NCBI GenBank assembly: GCA_937934115.1
Contig: CALHAH010000037.1
Span: 1 to 39,279 of the forward strand
Reading direction: 5' to 3'
Source of the DNA: an uncultured Thermoanaerobaculum sp.
Lineage (GTDB): Bacteria; Acidobacteriota; Thermoanaerobaculia; Thermoanaerobaculales; Thermoanaerobaculaceae
Length of the DNA stretch: 39,279 nt
Shown here: positions 34,187 through 39,279 of the stretch, in pieces
Numbering within the stretch: position 1 is the first letter of the stretch
Layout of the letters: the number at the start of each line of letters is the position of its first letter
Translations under genes and position numbers: made by a program
Notes under the pieces: model-generated
Databases searched by the model: none
The model's input: only the letters and a program-made list of their open reading frames with translations
What the model was told of the DNA's origin: nothing

Positions 34187-34411
34187 AGGCAAAGGGTTCA
34201 AAAGCCAAACGGCCACAGGTTTTTCCCCAAGCGCTTGACAAACCCCAAAAACCTGTCAAGCTAAGCCTGCCTCGCCTACAAGCGATGCCCGCTTCAAAAT
34301 CGGTTGGAGCGCGTAGAACACCGCGGGTGGTAAAGCGCACCCGGGGTTTTGGAGAAGGCTGGGAGGCCCCAGCAAGCAGCACGGCCGAGGAAGGCCGGCA
34401 AGGAGAGCAGC
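34187..34411 (+). promoter_or_regulatory. Leader region of the cold-shock gene with nested inverted repeats
   Basis: The 225 bases before csp hold two perfect, mutually exclusive inverted repeats. ACAGGTTTTT (34215-34224) pairs with AAAAACCTGT (34247-34256), and GCTTGACA (34233-34240) pairs with TGTCAAGC (34254-34261). The right arms overlap and the left arm of the second lies in the loop of the first, so only one can form at a time. TTGACA within the second repeat could also be a -35 box, but no -10 fits at normal spacing. The region may be a structured 5' UTR, a double operator, or part of the carbonic anhydrase 3' end. Confidence 0.45.
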
Positions 34412-34612
34412 ATGGCTAAAGGTACGGTGAAGTGGTTTAACGAGTCTAAAGGTTTTGGTTTTATTACCCAGGAGAGCGGCGAGGACGTGTTCATTCACTA
34501 CTCAGCAATCCAGGGTGACGGGTTCCGCACGTTGCGCGAGGGTGCACGGGTGGAGTTCGACGTGGTACGCGGTCCCAAGGGGCTGCAGGCGGCAAACGCC
34601 CGCGTCATCTGA
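34412..34612 (+). CDS. csp: Cold-shock domain protein
   Basis: 66 residues, a single cold-shock domain. [18 protein letters not shown] contains RNP1 (KGFGFI) and DVFIHYSAI contains RNP2. The end is [13 protein letters not shown]. It binds single-stranded RNA/DNA as an RNA chaperone. The start at 34412 follows a GGAG Shine-Dalgarno; a longer frame from 34349 is not supported. It is followed by a strong terminator and preceded by a leader with competing hairpins. Confidence 0.96.
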   Translation: MAKGTVKWFNESKGFGFITQESGEDVFIHYSAIQGDGFRTLREGARVEFDVVRGPKGLQAANARVI

Positions 34613-34634
34613 CGTCCACACTGCGACCATAACT

Positions 34635-34663
34635 GGGCGGCGCTCTGCGCCGCCCCTTTTTTT
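34635..34663 (+). terminator. Rho-independent terminator after csp
   Basis: Eight-base-pair stem GGGCGGCG / CGCCGCCC with loop CTCTG, then C and seven T. It closes the cold-shock gene. Confidence 0.92.
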
Positions 34664-34728
34664 GGACAACGACGCCCAGCGTTTGACAATTTTGGACAAG
34701 GAACCTACCCCGAGCCGCGGGCACTGCC

Positions 34729-35438
34729 CTGGAGCTCAAAGTTCGGGACGTGGCTAAGCTCCTGGGGGTCTGCGAAAAGACCATGTACCGCTGGCTTGCC
34801 GAAGGCAAGATGCCGGCCTACCGTTTGCACAAACAGCACCGGTCCTTTGAAGCTCAGGTTTTGGCCTGGGCGCAAGCGCTGCGGGTGCCAGTCGCTCCGG
34901 AAGCCCTCACCAAAGCCTCATCGGGCCAGGGAGTATTGCTGGCGCAAGTACCTCAGCGGGGAGGAATCCTCTACCGCCTCCCGGGGGACGATAAGACCGC
35001 GGTCTTGCGGGAGCTGGTAGCAACCATGCCGCTACCTCCGGGTCTTGACCGCGAGTTTCTCTACCAAGGGCGCGTAGCGCGGCACACCATGGCTTCCACC
35101 AGCATCGGCAACGGAATTGCCCTGCCCCACCCTCGCACCCCAATCCTGGCGGTGGGGGCACCGCCCCAGGTAACGTTGGCCTTTCTCCAACATCCGGTGG
35201 ATTTAGGGCCTTGGACGGCCAGCCTGTTTTTGCCCTCTTTGCCATTTTGATGCCCTCCTCGGCAACCCACCTCAAGCTTTTGGCACAGCTTGCCTTCGCC
35301 CTCAAAGACAACGATTTCCCAGCGCTCATCCAGGCAATCGCCGGCAGGCGTCGCACGCTCACAAACGCCGCGAAAAGCGATAGGATCCTCCTGGATTGGT
35401 CGCAAGCCTCAAAAGCTCACTTACGGCGCAAGCGCTAA
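34729..35438 (+). pseudogene. HTH + PTS EIIA-like protein gene, frameshifted
   Basis: The N-terminal part (to about residue 45) is an excisionase-type helix-turn-helix: VAKLLGVCEKTMYRWLAEGK followed by MPAYRL. The C-terminal part is a PTS EIIA (nitrogen-type) domain with the phospho-acceptor His in IGNGIALPHPR. This fusion occurs in Acidobacteria and Deltaproteobacteria as a regulator. At 35206-35208 the frame is lost. Adding one G to the GGG run restores continuity into the frame beginning ALDGQPVFALFAILMP, which carries the rest of the EIIA fold to the stop at 35438. The start is unclear: GTG 34750 is in frame, and the conserved sequence extends a few codons upstream to CTG 34729. Either a true pseudogene or a one-base sequence error. 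Confidence 0.7.
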
Positions 35439-35451
35439 GCGTGGGGCGTAA

Positions 35452-36341
35452 CTGGTAGAAACCGTAGCTGGAGACAGCACCGTTGCTCACACCCAAGCCT
35501 ACTGCCAAGCACTGGAGGCCCTTTCAGGCGTACAGGTGCCTCCGCGGGCAGCCGCCCTACGGGCCGTGGCGTGGGAGCTGGAAAGGCTCGCCAACCATGG
35601 GGGAGATCTGGCTGCGTTGGCACAAGACGTGGCCTTCCTCCCCACCGCGTCGTACTGCGGCCGGCTGCGCGGCGAGTTACTGAACCTCACCGCCGAGCTG
35701 GGCGGTAACCGCTTTGGACGCGGACTGCTGCAACCTGGCGGTACGCGGTACGACGTCACGGCGCAAACACGAACCACCATCCACCGGCGCCTCACCGGCT
35801 TACGGCGGGAACTCCAGGCTGCTGTGGCGCTGATGTGGGATTCGCCCTCGGTGCTGGGTTGGTTTGAGGAAACCGGCCAACTCTTTGGCGAAGTAGCTCG
35901 GGATTTGGGAGTTCTGGGAGTGACTGCCCGCGCCAGTGGCTTGAGGGTGGACAGCCGCTCCCAATTTCCCGCGGGAAGGTACCGCTTTTTGCATGTGCCG
36001 GTGCTCACCAGCGGCTTCGGGGATGTCTTCGCCCGGGCCTGGGTTCGCTGGTTAGAGGTGCCACACTCGCTCACACTCGTGGAGAAACTCCTCCAAAGCC
36101 TCCCCGGCGGGGTAATCTTTGCTCCGTTGGGACCTCCCGAGGCTTCTTCCTTGGCCGTGGGGTTGGTAAAAGGCTTTCGCGGGGAGGTCTGCCATGTGGC
36201 CATCACCGACAAACGGGGGAACTGTTGGCTTACACGACCGCCGACCCCTCGCTCCACAACTGGCCGGCCCTAGCCTACGTGATGCGGGGCCAGGATACCT
36301 CTGAGTTCCCCTTGTGCAATAAAAGCTTTACCTTGTCGTAA
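35452..36341 (+). pseudogene. Ehr-type/complex I-like large subunit (hydrogenase-4 G-like), truncated and frameshifted
   Basis: From 35452 the frame reads VETVAGDSTVAHTQAYCQAL, then ALRAVAWELERLANHGGD, SGLRVDSRSQFPAG, FGDVFARAWVRWLEVPHSL, characteristic of HyfG/NuoD-type large subunits. Where [NiFe] enzymes have the L1 motif R-x-C-G-x-C the sequence is ETVAGDST, and the C-terminal Cys pair is missing too (NKSFTLS then stop), so it is the Ni-free, Ehr- or NuoD-like type. The expected 100 or so N-terminal residues are missing. Around 36215-36219 the frame is lost in a run of five G; adding one G links it to ELLAYTTADPSLHNWPAL and the end at 36341. Together with the next two entries it is a broken three-gene cluster. 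Confidence 0.72.
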
Positions 36342-36367
36342 TGTGGCTTTGATTTGTAGGAGGCGGC

Positions 36368-36692
36368 GTGTGGTCCGTTCTTAAATCTCGAGGCACGCAA
36401 ACCGCCAAGCCCTACCCCTACCCCGCAAAGCTCCCTGTTTTGCTTGGGCGTTTTGGTGGCCTGCCCGTCTTGCATTCCAGCCGCTGCCAAACCGGCTGCA
36501 GGGCTTGTGTGGAAATTTGCCCACCCACGCCATCCCAGTGGAGCCGTGGCGCTTAGATATGGGGCGCTGTCTGTTCTGCGGTCAATGCCAGGACGCGTGC
36601 CCCCCGCAGGCCTTAACCTTTTCACTCACGAGTTCCGCCTGGCCACCTGCCGACGGCAAGACCTCATCATTAGCGCAGAAAAGCAGTTTTAG
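36368..36692 (+). pseudogene. Ferredoxin-like subunit (hydrogenase-4 H / NuoI-like), two frameshifts
   Basis: An intact AGGAGG precedes GTG 36368. The protein starts MWSVLKSRGTQTAKPYPYP, the usual N-terminus of HyfH-type iron-sulfur subunits. The first cluster motif reads CQTGCRACVEICP, with one residue more than usual between the first two Cys. After that the frame breaks at a CCC run near 36531; adding one C joins THAIPVEPWRLDMG and the second cluster CLFCGQCQDACP. A second break in a TTTT run near 36619 is repaired by one T, leading to THEFRLATCRRQDLIISAEK and a stop at 36692. The repaired length, about 109 residues, is close to that of short HyfH-like subunits. Confidence 0.72.
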
Positions 36693-36719
36693 CTTGCACA
36701 AGCGCTAGAGGTAGAGCTT

Positions 36720-37141
36720 GTGCGCGTTTTTGGTGGCTCCTTGCGCTTGCGGCGGGTGAGGGCGGGTGGTTGCAACGCGTGGCAAGCCGATGCCAACGTC
36801 CTGGAAACAGCTACCTTCGATACGGCTCCCTTTGGCGTGCAGTTCGTGGTGTCACCCCTCCACGCCGATGGTCTTCTGGTCACAAAGCCCGTCACCGAAA
36901 ACCTGCGCGAGGCCTTGCTTGCACCCTACAAGGCGGTGCCCCACCCAAGAATCGTCATAGCTTCGGGGGCTTGTGCCACTTCCCTTGGGCCCTTCGCCGA
37001 ATTTTCCGCAGTTCACAACGGCGTGGATAGGTTTTTACCCGTGGACCTCTACGTTCCTCGTTGTCCGCCCAGCCTTGGACGCTTTTGGATGGCATTCTTC
37101 GTCTCTTGCGCCGTGTGCATGGCGAGTCCCAAAGCCCCTAA
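36720..37141 (+). pseudogene. Small subunit (hydrogenase-4 I / NuoB-like), frameshifted, one cluster Cys lost
   Basis: Starting at GTG 36720 (GAGGT upstream) the protein reads MRVFGGSLRLRRVRAGGCNAW, then FGVQFVVSPLHADGLLVTKP, IVIASGACATSLGPF and PVDLYVPRCPP. These match the electron-transferring small subunit that holds the proximal [4Fe-4S] cluster. But the C-x2-C pair G-S-C-N-x-C is GGCNAW here (second Cys to Trp), SPRHAD is SPLHAD, and PGCPP is PRCPP. Each differs from the consensus by one base. Near 37068-37070 the frame is lost in a CCC run; adding one C gives TLLDGILRLLRRVHGESQSP and a stop at 37139-37141. Substitutions at invariant sites argue for real decay. Confidence 0.7.
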
Positions 37142-37245
37142 ACCAGCGCAGCGCTACTTGCCGGCACGCTGGGCATCGTTTGCTACCACTAAGCCAGCAG
37201 CGGACCCACTACGGTTCCTTCCTAGCTCTGTTTCGACCTGGTTTT

Positions 37246-37650
37246 TCACCCGTCAGAGCGCGATAGCTTCCTCACGAGGTCGGCGTCAGCCGGTGGCATC
37301 GGCAGCCTCCCCAGTTCCTCTGCTTTGAACCAAGCCACCTCTTGCCCTTGCAAGCCGCGAGGATTCCCGTGGGCAATTTCGGCATCGTAAAAGAGCAACA
37401 ACACATCCTTACCGGGCTCTCGGTGCCAAGCAAAGGTGCGAGGACCCAAAATGTTCACCCGCACCCCCAACTCCTCTTCAAGCTCGCGAACCAGCGCTGC
37501 CTCGGGTAGCTCCCCATCCTCTACCCCCCCACCAGGAAACTCCCAAAGGCCACCGAGGTGCGCTTGGGGTAAACGACGGGCCAGGAGGTAGCGGCCCTCC
37601 TGGCCCCGAATAACTGCTGCTACTACCAAGCGAAAGCTAGTGCTTGCCAC
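37246..37650 (-). CDS. NUDIX hydrolase (MutT-like)
   Basis: 134 residues. The Nudix box G-x5-E-x7-REL-x-EE-x-G is complete around residues 41-63 (GGVEDGELPEAALVRELEEE). RRLPQAHLGGLWEFPGG before it is characteristic of MutT-type 8-oxo-dGTP diphosphatases, which clean the nucleotide pool. The start GTG 37650 overlaps the stop of the PpiC-like gene upstream, so coupling is likely. Substrate specificity is inferred only. It is convergent with the broken hydrogenase-like cluster. Confidence 0.88.
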   Translation of the reverse strand: MASTSFRLVVAAVIRGQEGRYLLARRLPQAHLGGLWEFPGGGVEDGELPEAALVRELEEELGVRVNILGPRTFAWHREPGKDVLLLFYDAEIAHGNPRGLQGQEVAWFKAEELGRLPMPPADADLVRKLSRSDG

Positions 37651-38641
37651 CGTCCTTCGGCTTTTCCTGGGGAGGCGCCGGGGGAGCCGCTTGTAAAGCC
37701 GCTTTGATTTCCGGATCTACAGGCTCAATTTTGGCTTTGGCCTTCCGCGCTTCCACAGCTTGTTGCAAAAGTTCCGAGCTCTTCCGCTGGGAAAGCATCT
37801 GTGCGAGGTTATCCTTCACTTCTTCCAGGGTGTAAAGCCCAGCCGGGCGCCGCTCGGCCACCCGAAAGATGTGATACCCGTACTTGCTCTCGAGGACCTT
37901 GGAGATACCCCCAGCCTGGAGTGCGAACACCGGCCCTTCCAGCTCCGGCAAGAGCATTCCTTTGCGCACCCAACCCACTTCGCCGCCCCGGGCCTTAGAA
38001 GGATCGTCAGACACCTCAGCAGCAACCTTAGCAAAATCCTCACCAGCTGCCAGGCGCTTGGCCGCTGCTTCGGCTTTGGCTTTGGTCTCAGCCTTAGCCT
38101 TGTCATCCGCCCCCTGGGGCAGCATGGCCAAAATCATGTAAAGCTTTACCTGCTCTTCGTGCTTAAACTCGTCGGGGTGGTCTTTGTAGTACTTCTCCAC
38201 ATCAGCCGCGGAAGGCTTCGCCTTTGGGCTGACTTCCTTTTCAATGTACTGCTGGATGAGAAGGCGCTGCTCCTGGAGCCGTGCCAGCTCCGCTTCGGTA
38301 AGACCCGCAGATTTTAAGGCCGCCTCGAAAGCCTGTTGACCACCCATCTGTGCTTTTTCTTGTTCTAAGGAAGCCTTCACTTGTGCCGTATCCACGGCGA
38401 TTTTCGCTTCCCTCGCTGCCTGTGCCAAAAGCTCCATGGCCACGAGTTGGTCCACCGCTGCTTTGGTCAAAGCGCCCTCATCCACCATCCCCGGCTGCAG
38501 ACCCATGCGCGCCATGAGCGCGTTCTTAGCCAAGCTCACCTGCGCCTTGCTGATTTCCTGCCCGTTGACCTTAAGCGCCGTTTGCGCTTGCGCACCCAAG
38601 GCAAGCAAAACGAAAAGAGAAACCGCAAAAACCTTCTTCAT
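37637..38641 (-). CDS. SurA/PpiC-type periplasmic peptidyl-prolyl isomerase
   Basis: 334 residues with a signal peptide (MKKVFAVSLFVLLALGAQAQ, cleavage likely after AQA about residue 19). A helical SurA-like N-terminal domain follows (about 20-150). A parvulin-type rotamase domain lies at about 160-265, with GGEVGWVRKGMLLPELEGPV and the final KYGYHIFRV. The tail is Pro/Lys/Ala-rich. Such proteins help fold outer-membrane and exported proteins in the periplasm. ATG 38641 follows AGGAAAGGA. A promoter candidate lies upstream. Confidence 0.92.
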   Translation of the reverse strand: MKKVFAVSLFVLLALGAQAQTALKVNGQEISKAQVSLAKNALMARMGLQPGMVDEGALTKAAVDQLVAMELLAQAAREAKIAVDTAQVKASLEQEKAQMGGQQAFEAALKSAGLTEAELARLQEQRLLIQQYIEKEVSPKAKPSAADVEKYYKDHPDEFKHEEQVKLYMILAMLPQGADDKAKAETKAKAEAAAKRLAAGEDFAKVAAEVSDDPSKARGGEVGWVRKGMLLPELEGPVFALQAGGISKVLESKYGYHIFRVAERRPAGLYTLEEVKDNLAQMLSQRKSSELLQQAVEARKAKAKIEPVDPEIKAALQAAPPAPPQEKPKDGGKH

Positions 38642-38679
38642 GCTCGTATATCCTTTCCTGGCGGCTTACCGCCCGCCCC

Positions 38680-38708
38680 ACCTTACGCTTCTTGCGCCTC
38701 GGTGTCAA
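38680..38708 (-). promoter_or_regulatory. Probable sigma-70-type promoter of the PpiC-like gene
   Basis: On the minus strand, TTGACA (38708-38703) and TAAGGT (38685-38680) at exactly 17 bases spacing. A leader of about 30 bases precedes the start codon at 38641. The -35 box is perfect; the -10 box has three matches, as at the rpsA promoter. Confidence 0.5.
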
Positions 38709-38849
38709 ACGGCCTGTATTCGTCCATAACTTTTGGCACGCCTTGGTGGATTGGGAGAAAACCTGGATAGGGGTTTTGCGTCTTCCGGCGTGGTGGGGGA
38801 GTTGCGTGCCTCCGCGAATGAGGAACTGGGCGAGCTTGCAGCTTTTAGG

Positions 38850-39015
38850 TCCAAGGCGGTGAGGAGCAGATCGACGTTAAAGTTGATGCCCATGTCCTGA
38901 AGGGTGCGGCTTGCCCGCTCCACGAAGGGGTTTTCCTTGGGGGAGCCGAAAGTAGGTCCAGAAGTGTTCGAGACCGAAGGCGTGCAGGGCTTTTGGAACT
39001 TGCCGGCGAACTCGG
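38850..39015 (-). mobile_element. Remnant of an IS481-type/integrase-core transposase
   Basis: On the minus strand, FGSPKENPFVERASRTLQDM (38952-38893) resembles the DDE-integrase C-terminal block S-P-x-E-N-x-x-V-E-R-F-x-R-T-L-Q. Just upstream in another frame is KALHAFGLEHFWTYF, the expected preceding segment. The two join with a one-base shift near 38955. Downstream sequence is degenerate, and the catalytic Asp residues and N-terminal part are not seen. It is a decayed element; family assignment to IS481 is tentative. Confidence 0.45.
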
Positions 39016-39027
39016 AAACGCTGCGGT

Positions 39028-39240
39028 CCTCGCCCCTGTGGGGCCAACGCGAACAAATGTGGGGCCGCCGGTTATCTGACGCGGGGGGCACGGCCACGCT
39101 CCTCCCACCCACCCGTGGCCGGCTCAGCCCCCCGCACCCCAACGCTTCGCCCAGCAAAGCCGGGCCTCGCTCCTGTGGGGCCAACGCGAACAAATGTGGG
39201 GCCGCCGCGAGAAAAGTGTGGGGCCGCCGCTCCGCGGCGG
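39028..39240. repeat. Degenerate 21-22 bp tandem units and a 43-bp direct repeat
   Basis: The block 39028-39070 recurs at 39165-39207 with one mismatch (43 bp; a perfect 36-bp core at 39035-39070 and 39172-39207). Inside each, TGTGGGGCC recurs every 21-22 bases, followed by A/G-C-GCGA-A-like spacers; a further copy starts near 39218. In total five GTGGGGCC copies lie in about 190 bases. They sit beside the transposase remnant and may be transposase-binding sites at an IS end (IS21-type elements carry repeated end motifs), or an unrelated interspersed repeat. Confidence 0.6.
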
Positions 39241-39279
39241 CTATGAACCGTTTCCTGTGAAACCCGCGCATAGCGCGAG

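Larger units (their letters stand above)
38642..39279. other. Gene-free right end of the window
   Basis: Apart from the PpiC promoter candidate, the transposase remnant and the repeats, I see no gene here. A 188-residue minus-strand open frame (38705-39271) spans the whole area, but its first half is repeat-derived and its second half is the transposase remnant plus low-complexity Ser/Pro; it is not a credible protein. Confidence 0.5.

Noticed and set aside
34183-34419. Open frame for a 78-residue basic protein overlapping the carbonic anhydrase stop (GTGA) and the csp start
   Set aside because: Composition is low in hydrophobic residues, it has no recognisable domain, and it runs through the nested inverted repeats. 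It more likely reflects non-coding leader sequence.
39035-39207. Two perfect 36-base repeats, a CRISPR-like repeat length
   Set aside because: Only two full copies, separated by about 100 bases of unrelated sequence, with shorter internal periodicity of 21-22 bases. No cas genes are near. This is not a CRISPR array.
38705-39271. 188-residue open frame on minus
   Set aside because: It is made of repeat-derived sequence, a transposase remnant and low-complexity Ser/Pro; no complete domain and no ribosome-binding site.
1-39279. tRNA or rRNA genes
   Set aside because: I checked the intergenic gaps by eye for T-arm GTTCGA-type motifs with cloverleaf pairing and saw none that fold. A tRNAscan-SE run would settle this.

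Overview
The window is GC-rich, densely packed bacterial chromosome from a diderm (Gram-negative type) organism. It carries lipid A genes (lpxB and an msbA-type flippase), a LolC/E-type permease, a SurA/PpiC-type periplasmic chaperone and a split-subunit glycine decarboxylase (gcvPA/gcvPB). Gene content and style suggest Acidobacteriota, perhaps a thermophilic lineage, but that placement is inference and was not tested.

Layout. (1) Positions 1-8099, minus strand: a long chain of overlapping or nearly touching genes, in transcription order cmk, rpsA (S1), an HU/IHF protein, a HIT hydrolase, three small membrane proteins (the last VanZ-like), lpxB, msbA-like, and yicC cut by the window edge. 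(2) 8138-11071, plus strand: a DNPH1-like N-glycosidase, an EamA transporter and an aldehyde dehydrogenase, followed by a promoter/hairpin/terminator unit that looks like a free-standing small RNA (about 11164-11274). (3) 11299-15176, minus: a QueD/PTPS-type protein, then an NAD-dependent epimerase/dehydratase, a serine palmitoyltransferase-like enzyme and a YghO-type GNAT protein. The last three match the reported set for bacterial ceramide synthesis (CerR, Spt, bCerS). (4) 15305-24443, minus: a CPBP-protease-like membrane protein, a second large membrane protein, a LolC/E-like permease, an EnvC-like protein whose LytM domain has lost its zinc ligands, then gcvT-gcvH-gcvPA-gcvPB. (5) 24471-29406: an archease on plus, convergent with the minus-strand run rimO, ribF, membrane protein, metK.

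(6) 29407-39279 is the accessory end. It holds 850 bases without a convincing gene, a single-chain DUF262/HNH protein of GmrSD type (probable defence nuclease, visibly AT-richer), asnS, a beta-carbonic anhydrase, and a cold-shock protein with two mutually exclusive inverted repeats in its leader. Then comes a frameshifted HTH-EIIA gene and a broken three-gene cluster in the order large subunit, ferredoxin, small subunit of a group 4 hydrogenase-related (Ehr-type) or complex I-like module. A NUDIX hydrolase and a PpiC/SurA-like chaperone follow. The window ends with a transposase remnant and degenerate 21-22 bp repeats.

The most notable items are the compact ceramide gene set, the EnvC-like/LolC-like pair, the candidate structured RNA, and the broken Ehr-type cluster. 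In that cluster every frameshift can be repaired by adding one base to a short homopolymer run. No unambiguously new system was found. The RNA and the four-gene envelope block (19703-24443) are the best candidates for something undescribed.
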